From NCBI RefSeq assembly GCF_017916515.1, contig NZ_JAFMTA010000001.1:2035127-2099126 (forward strand): 64,000 bases of DNA, written 5' to 3'. Within the stretch, counting starts at the first letter, position 1, and each line of letters starts with the position of its first letter. The notes under the pieces are model-generated. The model had not been told where the DNA came from and searched no databases. It saw nothing but the letters and a program-made list of their open reading frames with translations. This document shows positions 35,517 to 43,794 of this stretch, piece by piece. The position numbers and the translations under genes were made by a program. Source of the stretch: Naasia sp. SYSU D00948 (GTDB lineage: Bacteria > Actinomycetota > Actinomycetes > Actinomycetales > Microbacteriaceae).

Positions 35517-36332
35517 ATGAGCCTCGACCCGTTCGCCTCCACCACCCGTCCCGTCCGCATCGGCGTGCAGATCGCCCCGCAGCACTCGCTCTATCCGAAG
35601 ATGCGGGACACCGTGGCGGCGGTGGAGGACCTCGGCGCGGACGTCCTCTTCAACTGGGATCACTTCTACCCGCTGTACGGCGACCGGGACGGCCTGCACT
35701 TCGAGGCGTGGTCGCTGCTCGCCGCCTGGGCCGAGCAGACGAGCCGCATCGAGCTGGGACCGCTCGTCAACTGCAACAGCTATCGGAACCCGAACCTGCA
35801 GGCGGACATCGCTCGCACCATCGACCACATCAGCGACGGACGGCTCATCTTCGGGACGGGATCGGGATGGGCGCAGCGCGACTACGACGAGTACGGCTAC
35901 GAGTTCGGCACGGCCGGCAGCCGGCTGGACGCCCTCGCGCGGGACCTCCCCGTCATCCGGGGCCGCTGGGAGCGGCTCAACCCGCGGCCGCTGCGGCGCA
36001 TCCCGATCCTCATCGGCGGGGGCGGCGAGAAGAAGACCCTGCGGATCGTCGCGGAGCACGCGGACATCTGGCACAGCTTCTCCAACACCGAGGTGCTGGA
36101 GCGCAAGCTCGGGATCCTGGCCGAGCACGCGGACGCGGTCGGTCGCGACGTGCGTGAGATCGAGCTGTCCACGGGCGTGCCGAGCGACGGCCGCCACGGC
36201 CTGGACACCGCAGCGCTCGATGCGCAGCTCGCGCTCGGCGTCCGGCTGTTCACGATCGGCATCTCCGGTCCCGACTACGATCTCGCGCCCGTGCGGTCCC
36301 TGCTCGCCTGGCGGGAGGACGTCAGCTCCTGA
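35517..36332 (+). CDS. luciferase-family (LLM class) F420-dependent-type oxidoreductase
   Basis: This short LLM protein (271 residues) has RIGVQIAPQHSLYPKMRDTV, FNWDHFYPLYGDRDG, GPLVNCNSYRNPNLQADIARTIDHISDGRLIFGTGSGW and the phosphate-binding region LIGGGGEKKTLRIVAEHADIWH. These resemble actinobacterial F420-dependent oxidoreductases of unknown substrate. It is the fifth LLM protein in the first 36 kb. It stands alone between a divergent nucleoside hydrolase and a convergent ligase gene. Confidence 0.83.
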   Translation: MSLDPFASTTRPVRIGVQIAPQHSLYPKMRDTVAAVEDLGADVLFNWDHFYPLYGDRDGLHFEAWSLLAAWAEQTSRIELGPLVNCNSYRNPNLQADIARTIDHISDGRLIFGTGSGWAQRDYDEYGYEFGTAGSRLDALARDLPVIRGRWERLNPRPLRRIPILIGGGGEKKTLRIVAEHADIWHSFSNTEVLERKLGILAEHADAVGRDVREIELSTGVPSDGRHGLDTAALDAQLALGVRLFTIGISGPDYDLAPVRSLLAWREDVSS

Positions 36333-36380
36333 CCTCGCCGCCGGCAGGGGCTGGCGCCGGCAGTCGCGCGGCGCGGTCCG

Positions 36381-37523
36381 TCAGGACGGCGGAAGCCCGT
36401 CCCGGAGCTCGGCGACGAGGGCGGCCACGACGGCCTTGAGGCTGCCTCCGCTGCGCGCCGCGGTCGTCAGCTGGCGCTCGTAGCTCGCGCCGCGCTCGAG
36501 GATGACGTCGAGCTCGTGGAGCTCGTCGAGGCAGCCGAGCCGCTCGGCGACCGGCTCCAGCCGGGTGATCAGGTCCCGGGTGTCGTCGACGACGAGCCGC
36601 TCGTCACCGGCGGCGTTCTGCACGAGGATCGTCTCCATCCCGTACCGCGCCGCGCGCCACTTGTTCTCCTTGACGAACCACGGCTGCATCCGGGGCGGCT
36701 CGATGCCCTGGTCGAGCAGCCCGGACAGCTCCTCGACCAGGCACTGCACGAGCGCCGCCATCGCCCGGACCTCGGACACCGTCGACAGACCGTCGCACGC
36801 GCGGACCTCGATGGTCCCCCAGCGCGGCGAGGGGCGGATGTCCCAGCGGACCTCGTCGACATGGTCGATCACCCCGACATGGAGGAGGTCGTCGACGATC
36901 CCCTCGTAGTCGCTCCACTCGCTCATCTGGGGCGGCAGCCCGGCCGTCGGCAGCTGCTGGAACATCATCGCCCGGTTGGACGCGTACCCGGTCGCCTCAC
37001 CCGACCAGAACGGACTCGAGGCGGAGAGCGCCTGCAGGTGCGGGTAGTACGTCAGCATGCCGTTGAGGATCGGGATGACCTTTCGCCGGTCCTCGATGCC
37101 GACATGCATGTGCACGCCCCAGATCAGCATCTGCCGCCCCCACCACTGCGTGCGGTCGATGAGCGTGGCGTACCGCTCCTTGTCGGTGACGCGCTGCTGG
37201 CTCCACTGCCCGAACGGATGCGTCCCCGCGCACATCAGGTCGACGCCGAGCGGCTCCGCCGCCTCCCGCACGATGTCGATCGTGCGCTCCAGGTCGTCGG
37301 TGGTCTGGCGGACCGTGTCGTGCACCCCCGACACGACCTCGACCGTGTTCGTGAGCAGCTCCGCCGTGATGCGCGAGAAGCCCGAGTCGTCCTTGAGGTT
37401 GTCAAGGGAGCGGAGGATCTCCGGGGCCGCCGGGGCTAGATCGCCGCTCGCGTGGTCGACGAGCGCGAGCTCCCACTCGATCCCGAGGTCGGAGCGGGCC
37501 GATCGGGCGAATTCGATAGCCAC
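36381..37523 (-). CDS. carboxylate-amine ligase, YbdK-type (glutamate-cysteine ligase family 2)
   Basis: This 380-residue ATP-grasp-like ligase belongs to the GCS2/YbdK family, which joins glutamate to cysteine weakly or to unknown amines. It has the N-terminal GIEWELALVDHASGD, GTHPFGQW, HMHVGIEDR with metal-binding His residues, DIRPSPRWGTIEVRACDG and WRAARYGM. GTG 37523 is chosen because the family begins just before the IEFARS strand and a CAGGAT box lies 6 nt upstream; the longer frame is unlike any homologue. Actinobacteria make mycothiol, so the product here is uncertain. Confidence 0.85.
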   Translation of the reverse strand: MAIEFARSARSDLGIEWELALVDHASGDLAPAAPEILRSLDNLKDDSGFSRITAELLTNTVEVVSGVHDTVRQTTDDLERTIDIVREAAEPLGVDLMCAGTHPFGQWSQQRVTDKERYATLIDRTQWWGRQMLIWGVHMHVGIEDRRKVIPILNGMLTYYPHLQALSASSPFWSGEATGYASNRAMMFQQLPTAGLPPQMSEWSDYEGIVDDLLHVGVIDHVDEVRWDIRPSPRWGTIEVRACDGLSTVSEVRAMAALVQCLVEELSGLLDQGIEPPRMQPWFVKENKWRAARYGMETILVQNAAGDERLVVDDTRDLITRLEPVAERLGCLDELHELDVILERGASYERQLTTAARSGGSLKAVVAALVAELRDGLPPS

Positions 37524-37808
37524 GGCGCCATCCTGGCACGCCACCCCGCCCCGCTCCCGGGGTTGCGACCGCGATCCCCAGCCCTCAACAGGCATTCCGT
37601 TCCCGAACAGGTGGGATACCGCTTCCTCCTGCTGTCGGAGGCCCGAAGTGCCGGTTGAGCGCGGGTGATCACCCGAGTCAGCGCGCGCGGGCACGGTCGC
37701 GAGTCCGGCCGCGCCTCGCGCCGTCGCCTTCCTGCCGATCCTCGTCGACCTGATGCCGTGTCCGATCCCCGCCGGAACGGCGTCGGATGCGGCAGCTAGC
37801 GTGAACGG
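37524..37808. other. 285-nt divergent intergenic region between the YbdK-type ligase and EamA genes
   Basis: It holds CTCAACAG at 37584-37591, an inverted GCGCTCAAC (GTTGAGCGC) at 37654-37662, a 14-bp perfect palindrome CGGGTGATCACCCG at 37662-37675, and the TAGCGT -10 box of the EamA gene at its right end. The palindrome is a candidate operator. No reading frame within it looks real. Confidence 0.5.
37797..37802 (+). promoter_or_regulatory. -10 box (TAGCGT) of a probable leaderless EamA promoter
   Basis: TAGCGT ends 6 nt before GTG 37809 with no ribosome-binding site between. Confidence 0.45.
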
Positions 37809-38726
37809 GTGAGCACAGCATCGAGGTCCGCAGCCCCGGCACTCGGCGCGGACGGCGCCGCGGGGAACGGGCCGGCCTTCGCTCTCCCGCTCGCGATCGG
37901 CGTCACGGTGCTGGCCTGGGCGAGCGCCTTCGTCGTGATCCGGGCGGTGGGGGAGACGCTGTCGCCGGGACCGCTCGCGCTCGTCCGGCTGCTCGTCGGG
38001 GCCGCGGCGCTCGGCCTGTTCCAGCTCCGCCGCTCCTGGGTGCGTCCGACCGGCCGGGAGTGGGCGTTCCTCGCCGCGTTCGGCGTGCTCTGGTTCGGCG
38101 GCTACAACATCCTGCTCAACTTCGCGGAGCTCACTCTCGACGCCGGCACCGCCTCGATGGTCGTCAACATCGGGCCCATCCTGCTCGGGCTCGGCGCCGC
38201 GCTCGTGCTGGGGGAGCGGCTCTCCCGTCCGCTCGTCGTGGGCGCCGCCGTGTCGTTCGTGGGCGTTCTCGTCATCGGACTCTCGACCGGAGCGGGAGGC
38301 GTCGACGACACCGTCGGAGTCCTCGCCGCACTCGCGGCAGCCGTCGTCTACGCGGGCGGCGTCCTGTTCCAGAAGCCCGTGCTGGCGCGGCTGCCGGCGG
38401 TGCAGGTGACGTTCCTGGGTGCCGTCGTCGGCGCGGTGGTGTGCCTGCCGTTCGCGCCGGGGCTCGTGACCGAGCTCGCGGTCGCCTCCCCGGGAGCCGT
38501 CGCGGGGGCCGTCTACCTGGGGCTCGTGCCCACGGCTCTCGCCTTCAGCACGTGGGCCTACGCGCTGCAGCGGATGCCGGCCGCCCGGCTCGGGGTGACC
38601 ACCTACCTCGTCCCGCCCATCGCGATCCTGCTGGCGCTCGTGGCGTTCGGCGAGGTGCCGGGACCTCTGGCGATCCTCGGCGGGATCCTATGCCTGGGCG
38701 GTGTCGCGCTGTCGCGACGGAGGTGA
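37809..38726 (+). CDS. EamA-family (drug/metabolite) transporter
   Basis: This 305-residue inner-membrane protein has ten hydrophobic segments arranged as two EamA repeats. The first repeat includes WASAFVVIRAVGETLSPGPLALVRLL and GGYNILLNFAELTLDAGTASMVVNIGPIL. The second includes GLVPTALAFSTWAYALQRMPAARLGVTTYLVPPIAILLA. Members export metabolites or amino acids; the substrate cannot be told here. GTG start, probably leaderless. Confidence 0.88.
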   Translation: MSTASRSAAPALGADGAAGNGPAFALPLAIGVTVLAWASAFVVIRAVGETLSPGPLALVRLLVGAAALGLFQLRRSWVRPTGREWAFLAAFGVLWFGGYNILLNFAELTLDAGTASMVVNIGPILLGLGAALVLGERLSRPLVVGAAVSFVGVLVIGLSTGAGGVDDTVGVLAALAAAVVYAGGVLFQKPVLARLPAVQVTFLGAVVGAVVCLPFAPGLVTELAVASPGAVAGAVYLGLVPTALAFSTWAYALQRMPAARLGVTTYLVPPIAILLALVAFGEVPGPLAILGGILCLGGVALSRRR

Positions 38727-38897
38727 GCCGCGGCCTCGCGCCGCCCCTACTCGCCCGCCGAGGTCCCGGTGCACGCGCTGTTCCGGGGGCGGTCAGGGGA
38801 TTCGCCGGATCGGCGTCCATCTGTCAGAATGATCAGTCGAGTCCGCGACGCCCGACCCTCTATCTGGCCTGCGGACTCCACCTTCGAGCTTCCGCCG

Positions 38898-38947
38898 TGT
38901 GTGCCCCCACGCTCCCGGCGCAGTTTCTCTCGTCCACCACGCACACA
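38898..38947 (+). promoter_or_regulatory. possible rpsP leader hairpin next to the ribosome site
   Basis: TGTGTGC at 38898-38904 can pair with GCACACA at 38941-38947, the latter overlapping the first base of the AGGAG ribosome site of rpsP. A CAGAAT box near 38825 would give a leader of about 120 nt. The fold could control S16 translation, but the pairing is short. Confidence 0.25.
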
Positions 38948-38955
38948 GGAGAATT

Positions 38956-39369
38956 GTGGCTGTCAAGATCCGTCTGAAGCGCCTGGGCAAGATCCGCGCG
39001 CCCTACTACCGCATCGTCGTCGCCGACTCGCGCACCAAGCGCGACGGCCGCGTCATCGAGGAGATCGGGAAGTACCACCCGACCGAGCACCCCTCGCTCA
39101 TCGAGGTCGACTCGGAGCGTGCCCAGTACTGGCTCGGCGTCGGCGCGCAGCCGACTGAGCAGGTCGCGGCGCTCCTCAAGCTGACCGGCGACTGGGGCAA
39201 GTTCAAGGGCGACAAGGACGCTATGAGCACCGTCCAGGTGAAGGAGCCCAAGGCTCCGTTCGTCGCCGGCGACAAGAAGTCGGTCCTCCGCCCCAAGTCG
39301 GAGCAGCCCGCTCCGGCCGCCGAGGCGCCGGCCGCCGACGAGGCCGCCGAGACCCCGGCTGCCGAGTAG
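38956..39369 (+). CDS. rpsP: 30S ribosomal protein S16
   Basis: S16 is an early-assembling small-subunit protein. The 137-residue product has [39 protein letters not shown] and the [12 protein letters not shown] segment. The last roughly 45 residues form an Ala/Glu/Pro-rich tail absent from short S16 proteins. GTG 38956 is preceded by AGGAG at 38947-38951. It leads the rpsP-khpA-rimM-trmD unit. Confidence 0.96.
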   Translation: MAVKIRLKRLGKIRAPYYRIVVADSRTKRDGRVIEEIGKYHPTEHPSLIEVDSERAQYWLGVGAQPTEQVAALLKLTGDWGKFKGDKDAMSTVQVKEPKAPFVAGDKKSVLRPKSEQPAPAAEAPAADEAAETPAAE

Positions 39370-39373
39370 TCCG

Positions 39374-39610
39374 ATGCTCGCGGACGCACTCGAGCATCTC
39401 GTCAAGGGGATCGTCGACAACCCGGACCAGGTGACGGTCTCGGAGCGGTCGACCCCTCGTGGCGACCTGCTCGAGGTCCGCGTGCACCCGGACGACCTGG
39501 GTCGCGTGATCGGCCGCTCCGGCCGCACCGCGAAGGCGCTGCGGACCCTCGTGACGGCGCTCGCCGACGGCCGGCGCGTCCGCGTCGACGTCGTCGACAC
39601 CGACGAGTAG
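39374..39610 (+). CDS. khpA: KH-domain RNA-binding protein KhpA
   Basis: This 78-residue protein is essentially one KH domain. It has the GxxG loop GRSG in HPDDLGRVIGRSGRTAKALRTLV. It binds RNA and in Gram-positive bacteria pairs with KhpB. Position between rpsP and rimM is conserved. It starts 4 nt after the rpsP stop. Confidence 0.93.
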   Translation: MLADALEHLVKGIVDNPDQVTVSERSTPRGDLLEVRVHPDDLGRVIGRSGRTAKALRTLVTALADGRRVRVDVVDTDE

Positions 39611-39620
39611 CACCGGAGCA

Positions 39621-40466
39621 GTGGCGAGGAAGCAGGCGGGCGGCCGGTCCGCTCAGACGCAGCTTCGGGTCGGGCGCCTCACGAAGGCGCACGGCCTGAA
39701 GGGCGCGCTCAAGCTCGAGCTGTTCACCGACGACCCGGAGCGCCGCTTCGTGCCCGGGGCCGAGTTCGCGCTCCAGGTGCCGACCTCGTCACCGTGGCAC
39801 GGCAAGCGCATCACGCTCACCGAGCTGCGCTGGTACAACGGACAGCCCGTCGGCTTCTTCGAGGGCGTCACCGACCGCACCGGTGCGGAGAGCCTCGTGA
39901 AGGCGATCCTCTGGGTCGACCAGTCCGCGGACGAGCCCCAGGAGGAGGACGCCTGGTACGACCACCAGCTCATCGGGCTGGGGGTCGTGCGGGAGGGCGA
40001 GCGCATCGGATCGATCGCGCGCGTCGAGCACCTGCCCGCCCAGGACCTCCTCGTCGTGAAGACGGGCGACCGCGAGGTGATGGTCCCCTTCGTGAAGGCG
40101 ATCGTCCCGACGGTCGACACCGAGCGCGGCATCGTGACCGTCACCCCGCCCACGGGTCTCTTCGAGGACCTGCCGGACGAGGACGAGTCCGACCGCCCGG
40201 CTCGCGTGGCTGCTGAGCCGGAGGCGCCGTCGGCGTCGGACGCTGCGTCCGACGGGCCCGGGGACGTTGCGACCGATGCTTTCTCCGCTTGCGACGAGCA
40301 CGCCGAGCGCGATGCGGCCTCGGAGGCCGACGCCGCCTACACGTCGACCGTGCCGGCGCCCGGCTCCCAGCCGGAGGCGGCGACCGCCGACGGCGGCGCG
40401 GAGGCCGCTGCAGAGGGCGAAGACGCGAAGCCGACGACCGGCGCCGAATCCGCGTCCCGCGGCTGA
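39621..40466 (+). CDS. rimM: 16S rRNA processing protein RimM with a long acidic tail
   Basis: RimM helps assemble the 30S head and binds S19. The N-terminal domain has LRVGRLTKAHGLKGALKLELFTDDPERRF. The PRC-barrel domain has DAWYDHQLIGLGV and VPFVKAIVPTVD. RimM is usually 165-190 residues; here a tail of about 90 Ala/Glu/Asp-rich residues brings it to 281. GTG 39621 follows the khpA stop by 10 nt. trmD begins 12 nt after its stop. Confidence 0.94.
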   Translation: MARKQAGGRSAQTQLRVGRLTKAHGLKGALKLELFTDDPERRFVPGAEFALQVPTSSPWHGKRITLTELRWYNGQPVGFFEGVTDRTGAESLVKAILWVDQSADEPQEEDAWYDHQLIGLGVVREGERIGSIARVEHLPAQDLLVVKTGDREVMVPFVKAIVPTVDTERGIVTVTPPTGLFEDLPDEDESDRPARVAAEPEAPSASDAASDGPGDVATDAFSACDEHAERDAASEADAAYTSTVPAPGSQPEAATADGGAEAAAEGEDAKPTTGAESASRG

Positions 40467-40478
40467 CCGGAGCGCACG

Positions 40479-41168
40479 GTGCGCATCGACATCGTCACGA
40501 TCTTCCCGTCGTTCTTCGACGTCCTCGACGTCTCGCTGCTCGGGAAGGCGCGGACCCAGGGGCTGCTCGACGTCCGGTCGCACGACCTGCGCGACTTCAC
40601 GCACGACCGGCACCGGACGGTCGACGACACCCCGTACGGCGGGGGAGCCGGCATGGTCATGCGTCCCGAGCCGTGGGGTGAGGCGCTCGACACGATCCTC
40701 GCCGAGGACGGCGATCCCCTGGTCGTCTTCCCGACGCCCGCCGGTGAGCGGTTCTCCCAGGCGATCGCGGGGGAGCTGGCGCAGGAGCAGCACCTCGTCT
40801 TCGCCTGCGGACGCTACGAGGGCATCGACCAGCGCGTCGTCGAGCACGCGGCCCGGCGGGCGCGCGTGCGGGAGCTGAGCCTCGGCGACTACGTCCTGAA
40901 CGGAGGCGAGGTCGCGGCGCTCGCCATGATCGAGGCGGTTGCGCGGCTCGTGCCCGGCGTCATCGGCAACCCCGCGAGCCTCGACGAGGAGAGCCACGCC
41001 GAGGGCCTGCTCGAGTACCCGAGCTACACGAAGCCGGCGTCCTGGCGCGGCCTCGAGGTCCCGCCGGTCCTGCTGAGCGGCAACCACGGCGAGATCGCGA
41101 AGTGGCGCCGCGCCCAGCAGGAGGAGCGCACCCGCCGCGTCCGCCCCGACCTGCTCCCCGGCCCCTGA
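40479..41168 (+). CDS. trmD: tRNA (guanine-N1)-methyltransferase TrmD
   Basis: TrmD methylates G37 of tRNAs reading CNN and CGG-type codons, preventing frameshifts. The 229-residue protein starts [20 protein letters not shown] and has the knotted SAM site: [35 protein letters not shown] and the [24 protein letters not shown] linker. GTG start. Last gene of its unit before a large inverted repeat. Confidence 0.97.
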   Translation: MRIDIVTIFPSFFDVLDVSLLGKARTQGLLDVRSHDLRDFTHDRHRTVDDTPYGGGAGMVMRPEPWGEALDTILAEDGDPLVVFPTPAGERFSQAIAGELAQEQHLVFACGRYEGIDQRVVEHAARRARVRELSLGDYVLNGGEVAALAMIEAVARLVPGVIGNPASLDEESHAEGLLEYPSYTKPASWRGLEVPPVLLSGNHGEIAKWRRAQQEERTRRVRPDLLPGP

Positions 41169-41181
41169 GCCCCCGCCGCCA

Positions 41182-41288
41182 TGTGCGCGGATCAGGAGAT
41201 CCGGCGCCGATCAGGATGCCTGGCTGGATCTGATCGCGGTTCAGGATTGGGCGCGGCGTGTCGCGCCGGATCTCCTGATCCGCGCACA
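41182..41288. repeat. perfect 26-bp inverted repeat with a 55-nt spacer
   Basis: The arms 41182-41207 and 41263-41288 are exact reverse complements (TGTGCGCGGATCAGGAGATC opens the left arm). The spacer repeats parts of the arm motif (GATCAGGAT, TTCAGGATT, GGGCGCGG). It fills the tail-to-tail gap between trmD and map. It could act as a bidirectional terminator, but its size and perfect pairing fit a repetitive palindromic element better. Confidence 0.85.
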
Positions 41289-41318
41289 CGCCCGGACGGG
41301 AGCCGGGGAGCCGCGATC

Positions 41319-42089
41319 CTAGCGGGAGCGCTGAGTGAGGACGAGCGGCCCGTTCTCGGTGATCGCCACCGTGTGCTCGCTGTGGGCGCCGCGGGAGCCG
41401 TCCGCGCTGCGGAGAGTCCAGCCGTCCTCGTCCGTGTAGAGCTGGTCCGTGGTGGCGAGCAGCCACGGCTCGATCGCGATGACGAGGCCCGGCTTGAGCT
41501 TGAGGCCCCGGCCCGCGCGCCCGTTGTTGGGCACGTGCGGGTCGCCGTGCATCGTCCGTCCCACGCCGTGCCCGCCGAAGTCGAGGTTCACCGAGTACCC
41601 GGCTGCCTCGCAGACGTCGCCGATCGCGGCCGAGATGTCGCCGAGCTTGTTCCCGGCCACTGCCTGCGAGATGCCGGCCTCGAGCGCGCGCTCGGTGGTC
41701 GCGATCAGCTTGAGGTCGGCGTCGAGCGGCGTGCCGGCGACCACGGTGAGCGCGGAGTCGGCGACCCAGCCGTCGACGGACGCGGCGAAGTCGATGCTGA
41801 CGACGTCGCCGTCCTGGATGACGTAGTCGTGGGGGAGTCCGTGCAGGACCGCGTCGTTCACGGAGGTGCAGAGCACCTTGCCGAAGGGCATCGCGCCGAA
41901 CGACGGGTGGTAGTCGATGTAGCAGCTCTCCGCCCCGCGCTCCTTGATCATGCGGTGCGCGAGCGAATCGAGCTCGAGGAGGTTCACGCCGACCTTGATC
42001 TCGTCCCGGAGCCGCTCGAGCACGCTCGCCACGAACGCCCCCGCCGGGCGCATGGCCTCGATCTCGGCCGGTGTCCTGAGCTCGATCAT
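41319..42089 (-). CDS. map: methionine aminopeptidase, type I
   Basis: Map removes the initiator methionine from nascent proteins. The 256-residue enzyme has the five metal ligands in IDFAASVDGWVADSALTV (two Asp), GHGVGRTMHGDP (His), IAIEPWL (Glu) and HTVAITENGP (Glu), plus GLPHDYVIQDGDVVSIDF. ATG 42089 is preceded by GAGGAG at 6 nt and a TAGGGT box further up. It is a stand-alone copy; actinobacteria often have a second map near secY. Confidence 0.95.
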   Translation of the reverse strand: MIELRTPAEIEAMRPAGAFVASVLERLRDEIKVGVNLLELDSLAHRMIKERGAESCYIDYHPSFGAMPFGKVLCTSVNDAVLHGLPHDYVIQDGDVVSIDFAASVDGWVADSALTVVAGTPLDADLKLIATTERALEAGISQAVAGNKLGDISAAIGDVCEAAGYSVNLDFGGHGVGRTMHGDPHVPNNGRAGRGLKLKPGLVIAIEPWLLATTDQLYTDEDGWTLRSADGSRGAHSEHTVAITENGPLVLTQRSR

Positions 42090-42197
42090 CGGTCTCCTCG
42101 CTTCTGCTCCAGTCGACCCTAACGCCCCTGACCCACCGCCACTTCCGGCCGGGAACGCTCGCCGCGAACACCCTGCCGCCGGCCCGGTCCTCGGGCT

Positions 42198-42203
42198 TAG
42201 GCT
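42198..42203 (+). promoter_or_regulatory. -10 box (TAGGCT) of a probable leaderless promoter
   Basis: TAGGCT ends 6 nt before ATG 42210 with no Shine-Dalgarno sequence between. Confidence 0.45.
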
Positions 42204-42209
42204 CGGCTC

Positions 42210-42710
42210 ATGGTCGTGCGCAGGGCCTTCTTCTACTGGCAGTTCGCCGCAGTGGTCGCGCTGCCCGCGTGGCTGCTCCTCGGCTGGGCGATCTGGGGGA
42301 GCGCGGGCGACTTCGCCGGCATCGCCATCGCGACGCCCTTCCTCGTCCTCGCGCTGCTCGGCGTCGCGGGCGTCACCTTCGCCCGGAAGTCCGTGCGGAG
42401 CACCCGGGCGGTGTCCTGGATCGACGTGGCCGCGGCCGGCCTCTGGCACGTCTTCGTGATCGCGACAGGGTTCTTCGGGCCCGGAACCGCCGCGTTCGCG
42501 GCCCTCTCGGTCGCGACCGGCATCCTCGCGTTCTGGGCGGCGGCCTGGCAGCTCGTGGACGAGACCCGCAGACGCGTGAAGAAGGTGTTCGAGACGATCG
42601 AGCGGGCCGCGGTGCCCTATCAGCCGCGCCGAACTCCGATCGACGCGGGCGAGTACATCGTCGTCAAGCCCTCGGACCCCGCCGTCCGCCCCTCGGATCC
42701 GCCGCGCTGA
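42210..42710 (+). CDS. conserved small membrane protein of unknown function
   Basis: This 166-residue protein has about four hydrophobic segments (around residues 8-30, 33-55, 70-90 and 92-115). A basic stretch follows (DETRRRVKKVFETIERAA), then a Pro-rich cytosolic tail ending DPAVRPSDPPR. I recognise no domain. It lies divergent from map. Base composition is like the housekeeping genes, so it precedes, rather than belongs to, the lower-GC island that follows. Confidence 0.7.
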   Translation: MVVRRAFFYWQFAAVVALPAWLLLGWAIWGSAGDFAGIAIATPFLVLALLGVAGVTFARKSVRSTRAVSWIDVAAAGLWHVFVIATGFFGPGTAAFAALSVATGILAFWAAAWQLVDETRRRVKKVFETIERAAVPYQPRRTPIDAGEYIVVKPSDPAVRPSDPPR

Positions 42711-42894
42711 CGGCCTCCACGTCGAGATGCCACGGTCTGGGATCGACAGCGCGAGGCTTAGGCGATCGCTCGCTCTGAAAGCCGCTCTCGACCGCGAAAA
42801 ATAGTTCATTCGTGAAGTCGGGTCGCTGCGCCTTGGGCCGGCTTTCCTTTCCTTGCGGTGCATGTGACCAACGATCCGCGACCTAGGCGTGCTC

Positions 42895-43794
42895 TCACCC
42901 TGCTACATCTCCCGGCTCTGCGCCGCCAGTAGTAGGTGGTCTCGCACCCAGATCCACTTGGACGCTACCTTGCTGTGCCGTGTTCAAGTAGACGTTGGAA
43001 CCCTTCGCGGTCACCTCCACATTGGCGGCGGCTTCCATCCTTCGCTCGGACAGCGATCGGATTATCTGCGCGAGAATGCGAGCCATTGGAAGGACGTGAG
43101 GCAGTAAAAGAACGAGCAGTATAATGCGGGCTCCGAGGGCAGCGAGCTCCATCAGTCCACCGAAGAAATACGAGTTGCTGAGCGCCGCTGGAACTATCAG
43201 CGCGAGTGAGCCGAATAGGAGGAAGGGATAGATGTGCTCCGCGTCCTGCTGAGCGCGTGCGGCGCCCCTGCGTTGGAACCGGACATCCTCGTCCTGGAAC
43301 TGTCCGTAAGGGGTCCATCCCGAAGGGAACTTGCCGTCGAGTACGAAGCGGAAGGTGGCAGCCTGCTGCGGCTCCAACTGATCCAGTAGGAAGATCACCT
43401 CATTCGGTTCCTCAGCCGCATCTTCTGCCTCGCGCACGCCGAGTTCCCGCTGCGGCTTCGGATCGAGGTAGTGCTCGAGCAATTGAACGTCCGGGCCGAA
43501 CGAGAACCGCAGACGCTGCGCTTTGACCGTTCTTCTTCCGGTGTTCTCGATATGGCAGGTGACAAGCGACAGAGATTCTACGCGACGAGCGTTGTAAAGG
43601 ATCTCAACCTTGTGCGCGATGTCGGGCAGGACTGAAGCCAACCCGGTTTCTAGGGAGGCGTCCCAGGAGATGGACTTCCGCTCCCGCTGCGCCTTCACGC
43701 GATCCAATAGCAGCGCGAAGGCAAACCCTAAGCCAGCGCCTAGTACCGCGAGTAAAACGTTGGTAGCGAGATCCTCGTTCAGAAGTTTCTCCAT
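42895..43794 (-). CDS. hypothetical membrane protein in a lower-GC island
   Basis: The 299-residue product is not recognised. It has an N-terminal membrane anchor (residues 10-32), a soluble domain of about 150 residues with beta-rich character (SLVTCHIENTGRRTVKAQRLRFSF), and two closely spaced membrane segments near 195-240. A polar C-terminal tail follows (NVEVTAKGSNVYLNTAQQGSV). AAGGAG lies 6 nt before the ATG. AT-rich codons such as ATA, AAT and TTA-type neighbours are far commoner than in flanking genes, suggesting recent transfer. Confidence 0.65.
   Translation of the reverse strand: MEKLLNEDLATNVLLAVLGAGLGFAFALLLDRVKAQRERKSISWDASLETGLASVLPDIAHKVEILYNARRVESLSLVTCHIENTGRRTVKAQRLRFSFGPDVQLLEHYLDPKPQRELGVREAEDAAEEPNEVIFLLDQLEPQQAATFRFVLDGKFPSGWTPYGQFQDEDVRFQRRGAARAQQDAEHIYPFLLFGSLALIVPAALSNSYFFGGLMELAALGARIILLVLLLPHVLPMARILAQIIRSLSERRMEAAANVEVTAKGSNVYLNTAQQGSVQVDLGARPPTTGGAEPGDVAG

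Noticed and set aside
42711-42894. Gene at the left edge of the low-GC island
   Set aside because: No open frame with a start and ribosome site fits; only a GAGATGCCAC half-site of the palindromic family was noted at 42724.
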